Below, piece by piece: positions 36,776 to 48,600 of a stretch of 64,000 nt of DNA (position 1 is its first letter; each line of letters opens with the position of its first letter). Position numbers and translations under genes: made by a program. The stretch lies in assembly GCA_947179485.1 (NCBI GenBank), contig OX359250.1, positions 4,857,661-4,921,660 on the forward strand, in the 5' to 3' direction. Origin of the DNA: Allacma fusca. Taxonomy: Eukaryota; Arthropoda; Collembola; Symphypleona; Sminthuridae. Below the pieces are notes generated by a model. It saw only the letters and a list, made by a program, of their open reading frames with translations, searched no databases and was not told where the DNA came from.

Positions 36776-38128
36776 CAAGGCTATAGATAGTAACAGGTTC
36801 GGCCAAATCACACGTAAGAATGAATAGGGCGGAGAGGTGGACAAATTTAGGGGGCTGTGACGTCAGTAAAAGTGATCTCAGCGCGCGCTCTACTTGTCTT
36901 TAATTGACAATCTGTATAGAAGCAAATAAAATTATTTAATGTGAACTTTATTTGTGCATTAGCGGAATGTAAAAACACTAAAAATATTAAACAGAGTAGA
37001 CGATCAGATTTAATATTTTACAAGTTCCCTAAAAATTCTCACACGGCTAAGGTTTGGGTTGTTAAGTGTAAGAGGAAAGAAAATGTAAATTGTGTAACTG
37101 CTAGGATTTGTTTACATCATTTCAGTGAAATTGATTATGTCTGCGATTTAAAAAATGAACTTTTGGACTTGACACGTTGACACCTAAAAAAATATTAAAA
37201 ATTACAACCGTTTCCAATGTGTTTCCATTCAGAACTCAGCCAGTTTCCTTTCAATTAATTCGAAGTAACTGTCTACACACAAAAAATATTTAGAGATGAA
37301 ATTAACAACTTATTGTAAAGCATAACAAATTTAAGGTGATCATAATTAGCTTATGAAGAAACTTCAATCAATTATTTCAAAACAGAGAAGTGAAATCGTG
37401 AAGATTATTTGTGTGATTCTAAAGTTCTAATTGTAAGTCTACAGTAAAAGCTGCATTAAGTAAACACAAACCACTTAAATATCTCTTTCCCCCGACCAAG
37501 CCAAATTAATTAGTGGTCACAAAAGTGTCAACTGGAGCATAGGGGATATTTCAAAGGCATTGACAATCAAGTACCTAAGTACTAAAACCTATCATGTGAC
37601 CAAGGAATATTTACAAATTCCACTGCAATAACAGAACTTTATGAAGACGAACGAGCAAGTTGACTTTTGACGAAGAGATTTTTACCAAACTTCCCGTTTT
37701 CAATTTGATTCAAAAAATAATAATTAGTCGGGATTTGGTGTTCACATCGAGTTTCACACGGTGTCGTTATTCAATTTAAAGGCATTGATGGAGTAAGCAA
37801 GATCTAAATTTACAGAAATAGCAAGAAACGCAAGTGTCAGCTGGGATTTTTAATCTTAACTACAAACTAATTCCCTGCTAAAAAGCAGAAGTCACGGGTT
37901 AATTTTGTGAACAGGAAACAATTTGTTAATAGCTCTGTTGTTGTCGTGGGTTAATTTTAAATTTAATTGTAATACTTGAAAAGAATTAAAAATCTTATTC
38001 AAACTATTTTGCGAATTGTTTACATACTTGTGTAGTATGTGTAGTAAGAAATGACTTTTGATGACGTCACAGCGAGGGGGTTGTTTCAGCATACGCTTTG
38101 GCCGAACCTGTTACTATCTATAGCCTTG
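36776..38128 (+). mobile_element. P-superfamily DNA transposon, non-autonomous, with THAP exon
   Basis: Perfect terminal inverted repeats of 32 bases begin CAAGGCTATAGATAGTAACA and end with the mirror. The 8-base target duplication GGCATGAT is identical on both sides (36768-36775 and 38129-38136). P-superfamily elements make 8-base duplications and encode a THAP DNA-binding domain at the transposase N-terminus; one lies at 36941-37180. At 1353 bases the copy lacks the catalytic region, so it would need a transposase in trans. The perfect repeats point to recent movement. Confidence 0.92.
36941..37180 (+). pseudogene. THAP domain of a P-element-like transposase (truncated)
   Basis: The frame encodes a C2CH THAP zinc finger: C5 and C10, the FPK motif at 29-31, W39, then C57-X2-H60 followed by F61, all diagnostic. 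It would bind the element's own DNA as part of a transposase. Three faults show it is not functional. The first codon aligned with the usual Met is GTG. An 8-base near-duplication (TTGACACG, TTGACACC) breaks the frame just after LLDL, and the next frame resumes with LTPKKILK as expected for THAP proteins. The catalytic part is missing altogether. Confidence 0.85.
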
Positions 38129-38626
38129 GGCATGATGCGATTTAATTCAACTCAGCACTTGAATTGAAAAAACGTGGATTGATCTATTAAATTGTGCTCC
38201 TGAATTAAAATCTCATGTAATATAACATGGTCATTTGGGGGGATGAGGTCATGCTGATAATAAGGGCATGTGTGCCTTATACAGTATGTATGCAACGAAG
38301 CCATCCTCTCTCCCCCACCCCCGAGAAATCGTATCTGTGAAGCAGGACTTTCTACTGGTGGTTGAAGATAGATTAGGGCAGCGGAAATTATTAGAAAGTG
38401 CCAGAGAAGACAAATGCCAAATGCTGCAAATAACGGAACGCTCTGACCTACTACTGGGCTTGTATGGTTGAATAAAGACCTCAAATTCCTTCTAAATTTT
38501 TAATGATATACAGATATTAGGTAACAAATTAGTATCGAAAAAAATTTACGTTTCTACTTATACTAATTAAATTGATCCACCTTGATGTTCATGTTAAAGT
38601 AGAACATTGCGTTAAACGATGCAGTT

Positions 38627-38713
38627 ATGCGTTGTTGTTCTGCAGCATCATGTGAACTGAAGAAGAGTAAAACTAGAGCCAGTTATAGATTCCCCGAAGA
38701 TGAGCACAGCTGA
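38627..38713 (+). pseudogene. Second THAP-like N-terminal fragment
   Basis: The 28-codon frame begins MRCCSAASCELKKSK and continues to YRFPEDEHS before a stop. The Cys pair spacing and the FP motif match the start of THAP domains, but the Trp and C-X2-H half is not found in frame. It lies about 500 bases to the right of the P-superfamily element and outside its inverted repeats, so it derives from a different THAP gene or element. A spliced host gene cannot be excluded. Confidence 0.5.
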
Positions 38714-39565
38714 TGTTCGAATTTATAGTAAAAATGGATTCCACGGAACCCAGTTCAGAAATAAGTAAGAGTAAGGCTACTTTCTTGAATCACCTTTTTC
38801 TTATGCCTTTTATAACGTCTTACACCTCGTACAAAACTCACATATGTACATATGTAGTTGGAAAGATCGAGTAATTTTGCTCTGCCAAATTACCATGTGG
38901 ATCTAAACCAGAGGTATTGGAAATTGTTGTCGCACATTCCTCGTGCCATATCTACATATCTCAAAGGCCTTAATGTAATGGGGAGTCCAAGAGAAAAGTA
39001 CGACACCCGAAAAAACATTACCAAGTACCTGAAACTTTGATAGGCCATCCGTAACCATGGAAAAGTTTGAATACAAATTAAACCCATATCCTGGAAGCCT
39101 GTAGTTTGCTATTGCAAATGTTTGGATTCAAATTAAAAGGTAATCAATGCTGGAAGCCTTACAAGATTTTGGCCAGGAGAAATACATAGTTAAGACCAAC
39201 GGGAGTGGGGATATGGAGCAAACGAACGTCGTTTGAAGGAGACTTGCTGATTAGACTAGAGGAAATCGACTTCTGGCTTTCTCCAACAAGGCTAACGTCC
39301 CATGACGTCACTGGAGTCAACGGAGAATGTTATTTCCAGGAGAGTCGCGCAGCCCATACCACAAGGTTCCGCCTGGAATATCGATCCGAGCTCCTATTCT
39401 GTGGACGCCATTATAATCAGTTTCTCCGTTTGCCTCCAACGTTACCCGACCTTCTTTTCTTCTCTCTCTCTTTCTCTATTTCTCTCTCTCTGCTCTGTTA
39501 GTAACCAGCGTCGGAAGTTTTCTTTCATACTCCAGTCAACAAACACTGCCATTTAAAAAAAAACC

Positions 39566-42500
39566 ATGAATTGTGAACTATTACTTGTGCTCTTTCTTGT
39601 ATCTTGTCTACGTGAAGGTGAGTTTTCCCCTTTCCTTCAAAATCCCCCATAATCAATTTTTTTTCGTTTTTACTCAGATTTGACAGAATGGTAGCCTATC
39701 ATTCTTTCTTACCTCCATCCCAGCAACATCGAAGTATTACTTTTTTCTTGTTTTTTTTTTCAAAATAAATTTTGACATCAGTAATAACTGTTATGAATAC
39801 ATTGCATTGTGAACCTGGATAATATTCTGGGTCCGTCATACATCAGTATTGGCAAAATTCACTTTCCCGTGACTTTTGGTAATTAAATATTATTGGGTGA
39901 AGCTATGTGATACGTTTGCTGTGGATGTTCCTAGGTTTGGGCATTAGATGTTACCAATGTAACTCGGCCAGAGATCCTTATTGTGGAGACCCTTTCAGTA
40001 ACACAACGGTTGCGGATGTGGACTGCGATCAAATGTTTCCAGGCAAGAATGCCACTGTCTGTCGGAAAAATGTTCAAAAAGGTAAATTACCTAATTAATT
40101 GAAGTGAAGAGGGGGGGGGATTCCTTCACTACAAGTTAAATAATACTCGTCATCTGAGATTTTTTTTAGCTTCATTAGTATGACACTACGCTTTATAGAA
40201 ACAGTGCTCGTCCAAGTATTTAAATCACTTCATAATTTTCAATTGATATAAATCTTGGAATCAAAAGCAACGCAATAATTATCAGTTATTGGAAATCCTT
40301 AATGGTATATACCATTGACTATACAAGATCAGAGCTGCTTGCAGGTATCAGGTAGTACCTGAAAAATACCCGTCGGGTCGGGTTCGGGTCAAGTTCGGGT
40401 CAGCTATAAAAAAAAGTACCTGAGATTCGGGTCAAGTGAGGGTACATCCAGGATCCGCACCTGATATTACAGGTCGGGTTACGATCAAGTTCGGGTTTAA
40501 AAAATATACCTGAGCTCAATGTCAGGTACAAGTTCGGTACGACGAATTTAAAATACCTGAACCCGAACTTGCAATTTCAGGTATTGAGCAAGTATTTTTT
40601 TACCGCAATAATTTAACTTTAAGTTCACGTGAATGAAACTCAAAAGCAGAAATGAACGTTAATGTAGCTTCACATGGCTGAAGAACACGTGGTAGTTAGT
40701 GATGCATGAGAGCTGCCATACCAATTAAATTAACAAGCAGCCAAACTTAGTGCATCGCATGGGTTCAAAACAGTCGAACCTGTACCTGGACCCAAACTTT
40801 GGGTACCTCAAAAGTGTGAACCTGTCCCTGAAAATGTACCGATTTTACAGGTTCAAATTTTTCGATCCTGAACCTGACCCAATTGCGTTTTTGTAGTACC
40901 CGCACCTGATTAGTACCTGAACCCGAAAAAGTACCCAAAAGACGACCTGAACCTGGGTATTTTTGGACCGGACCTGAGCATGTTTTGGGTACTTGAGAAT
41001 CAGAACTTTTTTACTATTTTATCTTGTGTTAAAAGTACAATTGGGTGTTTGCAGTGCAAAATATATTTAAAATGAAAAAGAATGCCTGTTCACTGGTTCC
41101 TGGGACACCCTGCCATTGCTTTTTCGATGGAAATCATCTTGCAAGCTTGAAATTCTCCGGCTTTTAACTTTCAATCAGTAAATCCAAACATTTCAGGTCT
41201 TTTGCGATCAGGTTCAGGTCTTTCATTTGTTACACCTGGTCCTGACAGGTAAAAGCAAAACGGGTTTTTCTGTGTACCTGAACCTGAACCAGAAGCTTTA
41301 CCCAATTTCACTGGTATAAAATACTGCACCCAGAAAGGACCCAAAATTATTGGGTCCAAAATACATGCACCCATACTGAACCTGAACCTGGACCTGAACC
41401 CAAATACCTGGGTGCGACCTGAACCCAAATACCTGGGTGCGACCTGAACCCATGCGATGCACTAAGCCAAACTTTGCTAATTGATTTCATGATATAGCCT
41501 TGTAGCACATTGCCTTTAGCAACATTGTAGTACACATCAACAAATTGGAATCAATTTGGTGTATACTTGTGCCTTCAGGCTTGGTTACTATTTTTAAAAT
41601 TAATTAATTTAAGGCTTGGTTACAATTAAAAAAGCTAGATGATCTCCGATCTCGTGCTGAAGCTATTGCTCAGAAAATGCTTTGGGTAGGTTAAATTGGC
41701 TGTTTTCAGTCTTTTTGTGATGCTTGTCACTTAACATTATTACAGATTTACGTATTTGGGATTTAGCGTCAGTGAGTAAGTGGTATTTACTTTGATAAAG
41801 TAATAAGATAGAACTTGTGATTGTCAGTTTGCTCTGACAAAATACTTGAAAGTCGGGTTCGGGTTCAGGTTCGGGTTCAAGTTCGGGTCGGGTTTGTTGT
41901 GAGATCCGCACCTCAGGTATTTTTTCAGGTGCGGGTAACCATGAAGTACCTGATCCAAAAATACCTGACAGGTGCGGATGTTAACTCGGATCCGGAGGGC
42001 CAAGTTCGGGTCGACGAAAAAAATTAACCTGATATTTCAGGTGCGGGTCGGGTTCAGGTGCGGATCTTGATTTTTTGCTACCTGAAAGCAGCTCTGTACA
42101 AGATCATCTCCATAACGGCTCAACTTGTCTTAGTCCTCATAACGTTCCACATAACAACACTTCCTCTGGGATGATCCCCTGAAAAGATTTACTTGTAGTG
42201 TGTTCCGGTGTTTACTAAATATTATTAATATTAATTATAAGTAATTACTCTGCCACTACCAGAGGTGCGGAGTATTTTGGAATACTGTACCTGAAGTAGT
42301 ATTTGAAATACTTTTTTTTTGTACTACTACATTATTTTGTATTTTCTCGCTGTAGAATACTGTACAGTGTTTTGGGGATTTCGTATTTTTTGTCATTCAA
42401 GTTCTACTGTATATTGTATTTTGAGAATTATGACACGTGATTGAAGATATTTTGTATTTTCTCGCTTGCCCACCCTCTGCCAAGGTGGGCTTGTATCCCA

Positions 42501-45500
42501 GATGTGGGATAGGAATTAGGCCCAGTTCTGCGTGGCAAAGTAAAAAGAGAAATGTGGACACTGATATAGGGATATAATTATGGACAAGGATGAAAATGTA
42601 GGTAGGGCCTCCAAAATCCTGCTCGCCGCTCTATGTAGGGCAATAGGCTAGGCCTCCTGAAATTATCCACGCCTAGAAGGTATGCAGGTAGACAGACCAG
42701 TGGCAGACATATTCAGATCGTAATAGTTCGTATCCTGTCACAACTTTGCTAGTACACGGGCAGTCGGCTCATTGGAAAGAATTAAAAACATTTCTGGTGT
42801 ATATTATTTTAATTATTGCTGCTGTTGTTTCAACCTTTTCTTAACTTGGAACTGGAGCTGATTCCATAATTCCAGGCGAAGATATTTTAAAATAAATAAA
42901 TGATGAGTGCAAACGTCTGGAAAACATTGGTGCTATTGAACTTATTGACTTGATGAGTTTTTGAATTTAAAAAAATGCAAGCGAATTCTGAACAAATGAA
43001 ATGGTGGCGTCAAAAATGTTTAGTTTAGACAGCATTATTACATAAGCCGTGTGCGTTCCATAGACTCTGCAATTCACTGTAAGTGTAAATGTATTTTGGG
43101 GTAATAATTTCAAATTTCCGGGAAAAATGGAGCTTAATTGTGGAGTGTGTTAAATGTGATGATGATTTCGAGTTTCAAAAGAGGCCTAGTTCTTATAGAG
43201 CTTATTTTGAAGTCGCATGACGATTCCCACATGTCTTTACATACATGCGTGTGTTTGCGTATACCAATATATGGGGGTCTAAGGGCAAGTATTGTGCCTT
43301 CTAGGTTACTTACCTTACGCTAGTGGCTTAGAGAGGATTATAGGTAGACAACTTATTGACACCCGCCTGACGGGATAGATCCATAGATTTGAAATATTCT
43401 CGACAGGTAATAGGGAGCTCAGAAGATTTTAATATTATGGGCATGATGTAGGTTAGGGTGACGGAAAGGCCCACCTTTGCCACACTGCGTATTTCAGCTA
43501 TGAAATTTTATTTCAACAAGTAAACTGTTCAGAACACTTACTTATAATACATAATTATTTCATTTTATTATTGATAAAGATGCTCTTTTGAAATATTTCA
43601 AAACTATTTTGTTATTAATGAGGCCGCTAGTAATTATATCATATTTTGTTAGGTATAAAAATTCAATTTGCGGGTTATTAAGTTGGTTATAAATGTTGCA
43701 AACTAAAGATAATTAAACTACCGTATCATCTTTCGTCTAAAGGAAAATATTATGTCTCTAGGATCATGCTCATTTATAGAAACGTACAATACAGCTCATG
43801 TTCCTAATTTCTTATTTTTTGAGGTTTGCCGACAATTTATGGTTTTTCGATATCCAATTTTTCTGACAAAATTATTCAAAAGCCTATGTCGCGTAACTAA
43901 TTTCATGACTTAAGCTACTTGAGTAAGTGCAGTAAATGAGTGAGAAAATGAGTAGTACCAGTGTATAAACAGAATTTGGAAAGGCAAAAAATACTTTAGC
44001 TAACCAGAAAAACTTTTTTTGACGTATTATTTTGTGCATTGAAAAATTAGGAAACAACGGTTTCAGAGCTTAAAGTCGTCATATTTATCATTTCAACAAT
44101 CTCAGAATGATGGAATACGGAAATCCTCCTATAGACTAAGTATTTCTGAAGTAAGATTTTCATTTTACAGTGAACTTGGGATCGAAATCGGATCACCGTG
44201 TTGTACGTGCTTGCGGATGGGAACCGGATAAGAAGGCCTCAGCAAAGGATGTTGTAAGTTCTGCATATATCTTTTCTTGTAATCTAAAAAGAAATTCTGT
44301 AAAAACTTCGGAACGCTTTCTCTTCAAACAAATATCTTACTGTTGTTAAACTGCTATTAAAAGTATAAATTGAGGTTTCCCGTCCCTTCCCATAAAAATT
44401 GAGATATTATAAATACTCCGGCCGGACACGATATTTTAGAAATTCCTTCCACCCGTTGGGTAAAATGATAAGCAGGCCTGCTAATTGAATTAGGCATTCC
44501 GCAGTGTATATCCCAGCTTTAATGGCTCCACTCTTATGAGAAGCGGCAAGAAACCTCAGCTTGTACTCTTTGACAGCAGGGAGTTATGAGAAAACTCCGC
44601 CGGAGAATTTTATCCGGAAATTTGTATGCAGAGAAAATTCCACCGGAGATTTTTACAAGGAATAAATTACGCTGGAAATTTGTATGCTCCATTGAATTTT
44701 ATTACAATGAAAACGTTCAGTCATATTTATACCAGCTATTTTTATGCCAATTTAAAGACTTCAGAACAAGAGGATAATGTAGTGTATGTATGATCGTTGA
44801 AACTCAATAGTCCTAACACTAGCATGGGAATGATGTTTGATGTCCCTTCCTAATAATTAAAACTTTTAACTTTTGTTTAAACACTTTAACCTTTAACTAT
44901 GTTTTATATTTCTAATATCTTTAATGAGATTTTCAAAGTACAAACTGATGTAAACAATATAAAACATTTTTTTTACTTGACAATGTCTTATTATTTTTGG
45001 CAGTTTAATTACTTTTGTGACGCATGAAGATGACTGGACCAATGTATCTTATTTAGGCCAACTTCAAATTAATTTCGTGTAAATTCGAAAATGTTAGTAT
45101 GAAGCCAAAAAATGGGACAATTATTAGGGACAAGTTACTCAATTGTTGAAAATAAACTAATAGACAGAAGTCCCTGAGGGTCCTGCATCCGCAGGCGCAA
45201 TGTCTAATGTAGGTCAATCGTCAGTTATACAAAAGACGTGCTCTTGAAATTTAATTTGTATAAGGTTTGGTAATATGCTAACGCTCCGGTTACGTATGTA
45301 GTTAAGCGTGAAAAACTGTGAGGGTGTATACATTTGAGAAAAGATGAGGACGACAAAATTCTATTATTGCGTTAATGATTGTGATTTCAGAAAGATGAAG
45401 ATGATGAGCCGGCTGGGAAGGGAGGTGAGCGATGCTACACTCGTGCAGGAACCTTTGAAGTAATGGTGACATACTGTACATGCACGTCAACATTGTGCAA

Positions 45501-45600
45501 CGGCGGTAATCATGTCATGCCCCCCGCACTCCTGGGTATGAGTTTGATGGCTTTAGTTAGTAGTGGAATTTTATTCATGTCAACACTAGTGCTATTTTGA
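39566..45600 (+). CDS. GPI-anchored Ly6/uPAR-type (quiver/sleepless-like) protein
   Basis: Exons are 39566-39617, 39935-40081, 44171-44253 and 45391-45600, all GT-AG with matching phases, giving 163 residues. A signal peptide (1-18; ELLLVLFLVSCL) precedes IRCYQCNS at the mature N-terminus. Ten cysteines (23, 26, 34, 48, 60, 81, 109, 123, 125, 130) fit the three-finger Ly6 fold, with the closing motif CTCTSTLCNGG. N-glycosylation sequons lie at N40 and N56. The tail from about 137 to the end is hydrophobic, and the NGG just before it suits GPI cleavage, so the protein should sit on the outer cell surface. Insect relatives modulate ion channels, septate junctions or signalling; which of these applies cannot be said. 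A CT-rich leader precedes the ATG. Intron 2 (4.1 kb) holds two nested hAT elements. Confidence 0.93.
40330..42096. mobile_element. hAT-type element (CAGGTACCTG words), host of a nested element
   Basis: Termini CAGAGCTGCTTGCAGGTA and, in reverse, CAGAGCTGCTTTCAGGTA differ by one base. The 8-base duplication TACAAGAT is identical at 40322-40329 and 42097-42104. The arms are dense in variants of CGGGTTCGGGTCAGGTACCTGAACC on both strands. No transposase is encoded. It lies in intron 2 of the Ly6-type gene and contains the 40748-41464 element. Confidence 0.93.
40748..41464. mobile_element. hAT-type element nested in 40330-42096
   Basis: Termini TAGTGCATCGCATGGGTTC are perfectly inverted. The flanks AGCCAAACT (40739-40747 and 41465-41473) are identical over nine bases, of which eight would be the hAT duplication and one chance. 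The interior iterates GAACCTGGGTACC-type words, similar but not identical to those of its host element. Confidence 0.9.
42260..42479. mobile_element. Small hAT-like element (GTATTTTGTATTTT words)
   Basis: The left end CAGAGGTGCGGAGTATTTT faces a right end that reads CAGAGGGTGGGCAAGCGAGA in reverse. The interior iterates AGTATTTTGTATTTTCTCGC variants. Flanks (GCCACTAC and CCAAGGTG) do not give a clean duplication, so the call is tentative. It lies in the Ly6-type gene's second intron. Confidence 0.5.
42480..44170. other. Remainder of Ly6-type intron 2
   Basis: The stretch is AT-rich with some TAGGC-type words near 42600-42680. No exon that fits the phases of the neighbouring exons was found. 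Confidence 0.5.
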
Positions 45601-45668
45601 GTGCGGGTTTTTGAATTGCCTTAAAAGCTCATGATTTCACAAGCTGCATATAAAAACGAAATCGGAAG

Positions 45669-45674
45669 AATAAA
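45669..45674 (+). terminator. Polyadenylation signal of the Ly6-type gene
   Basis: AATAAA lies 69 bases after the stop codon. A second AATAAA occurs near 45939. Confidence 0.55.
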
Positions 45675-45679
45675 GTAAA

Positions 45680-48600
45680 ACTCAAAGATGTGTAGTCGTG
45701 TTCACAGATATGATTCTACCCAAAACAAAGCCTCCTTAGTTACTAGTACATACTTCAATCGTACTAACTTACATATTACATGTTATTATGGCAATAATGA
45801 AAAACTACTAAATACTTCATTGATCAGTAAGCTATTCATAATTATTACTATCAATTACTTGTTCAGGATACTATTTATTGTTGACCTTGTAAAAGCATGT
45901 AAGAAAAACCATTTCATTATATAGTCCATTCAGTGTAAATAAAATAAATATATAACAACAGATCCGAGGGGGTATCCCCGTCTTTAATTTGCTCTTCATT
46001 CTGTAATATATATTAACCGTACTCACGAGTCACGAGCGTGTTTGGAAGAAAATCGGAGATTCTCACGCTAGCTTCAAAATTTTCATGACGTATTAATTTT
46101 TGGCTATTGAAGCGAAATCAAATTTAATACAGATTACTCCGTAATAAGAGCTGGATCTCATTCGAAGAAACGGAGTTCCTGGAGACTGCATAGTTTGACT
46201 TTTCATATACCCTACCAAAATTTTGATTATTTCTAAATAATAATATAATACTTGAAATACAACTCTTACTTAAACTAACTACGCTTAGGGATACATACGG
46301 GGTGATAAAGCAGAAAGTGCCAAAATGACGATCAACTGCAAAATGTATTTTAAACAATGTATGTATTTTAAATACGGGAACATATTTTGAAAAGCTCTGG
46401 TAATTGAATGCTTTATTGAAAATCACTGGACAGCTGGGACATGTGTTCCTGATGAAGAGACCATTAGAACTTGAGAGTATGCATTTTTTCCATGATATGT
46501 ACATATATATATATACGATTCAGGGCCAGGTATTTAATAAGTCACTAGTAACTTATTAAAATATTCCAACTGGAAATCAGCACCTGTGAATATTTCCCAC
46601 AAACCTGTGCTTGCAGGCTTTGACCGGCATTTCTGATATTAGTTACGTAAGGAAGTTTAAGAGAAATTTATTCTACCCTTGTGTCAGAGTACTGACCGCC
46701 CAGCACATTCGTGTAGAGTTACAATGTAAAAATGAATCAAGGGGTTGAAGAAAACCGTAGTAGCTCAGAGATGCAGATAAAACTGAAGCTAATGCCAAGT
46801 TTCTAGGTAAAGCGGAGATGGGGCTGGATACGGTAGAAAACATTGACGCAGGACCGCTAGACGAATAAAACGCAATCCTATAAATCCAAGGTGAAGATCA
46901 TGACACTGCTCCTTGTTTAAGTTAAGGGTCGATTCGATCCAGTGCAGGTCATGAAGTTGAAGTCAACACTGAAGGAGAAACATCCGTGTATATCTCAAGA
47001 CGTCTGACAAAGGCGGAAAAGTGAACAGGAAACTAAACGAGGAACTATAGTGAGATACAGGAAGTCAAGGTCTGGGAAAGCCGCAACGTTTTTCTAATAC
47101 CATCACTGTGGCTGATGGAAGTCTGTAGCCGACACACAGCTGACATTGTTGAAATTATTGGAATTAATAAATAGGAAATAGTATCATTCTCAAAATTGAG
47201 TGTAAGTAAATTAAGTAGTTATTGGAATATTCATGCATTGAAGAACACTTGTTGTTGTATGGGATGAGGGGGGAAATTGTAAAGAGCTGACGCGGATAGA
47301 ATCCAAATCATTATTATTAAGTAATTATTTTTAAAGAATTTGCTTATGTGCATGTTCTGCTAACACAATCTCAACTAGAATGGAACATACGAAATTAAAA
47401 TTAAATGTAAACATATGTATGTACGTCTAAAAATTACATTGTTGGCCTTGTTTATATCCCTTTGAAAAAGCCGTCTCGGAACCAGAGTAACCACGACCTG
47501 AGAAATGTGCTTGTAAATATTCATTAAAATAACTGGCGGGGATTTAAATAATTCCAGAATTGGTGAATTTAATATTCTATCACAGGAAATTTGAGGGAAT
47601 TAAAGCCTGATCACTATAAAATCGACAGATCTAACTAATGTAAAAACTATGAATGTCATTTTACTGTAAAAGAGGAAAACCCGAATGAGAAAAAGGAAAT
47701 GACGCAATGCTGAATCAATGCTCTCTTCTCAACTCAAGCTATGTGAGTTTTTACGCACAAAGTAAACGGTTGGAACTCCATCCAGATTCTGCTCCAGTTC
47801 AAAACGAGAATAGATATCTTTAAGGAATACACTACGGAGAATACGGAATAACTGTAATAATAGTATAATAATAACCACTCTCAATAATAAGTACCGAGTA
47901 GACAGTTATGCTTATTGCCTAATGTTAATTATAATTATCAGTCACGTCGATACCTCTTACAGGAGTGTCTTCTCATTTAAATTAGCATTAAATCCATACT
48001 AGTAATCAAGCCATCGGCCCACGCGAATTGGAAATGTCGTTTCAATGAATCTTCAACCATAACCTGAAGTTGTTTAAAGTTCATTTTTCATATCTCGAAA
48101 AAAAATCGTTTCATAATTGTAGTCAACATGTCTAGGAAAATAGTCTATATTCGTAATCACCGTCCTAGATATTTAAGGTGTAATCACAATCCATACATTT
48201 AATTTTTGACATGCAATTCCCAAAATGTTTTCAAGCAAGATCAACCAGTAATTCGACATGTTTAATGTAATATGTCTAGCTTTGGTTATAATGAAACTAC
48301 TTTGTTTAATACTTATTTTATGCTTCTGTAATGTAACATTTCTAATGACATTGCCTGTCATGGATAGAAAACACTGTACACTCTTTTTTTGTTTTTATTA
48401 AAACTATCATTTAGTTTTTGATCCCTAATACTGTTAATTTCTAGTATACCCAAAAAATACAAATGAGCCTATGATGTTGACTTTCATTGTCAGACAGAAA
48501 GTAAGAAAAGGGGAATCCGCAAGATGCAATGTGTAATACGTGTTAGGCGAATGTATATACTCTTAACAAATACTTGGAGTTATACAAGATGGTATATTAG

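Noticed and set aside
38152-38484. 110-codon minus-strand frame and a 67-codon plus-strand frame at 38268-38471
   Set aside because: Neither shows a recognisable domain or a coherent splice partner.
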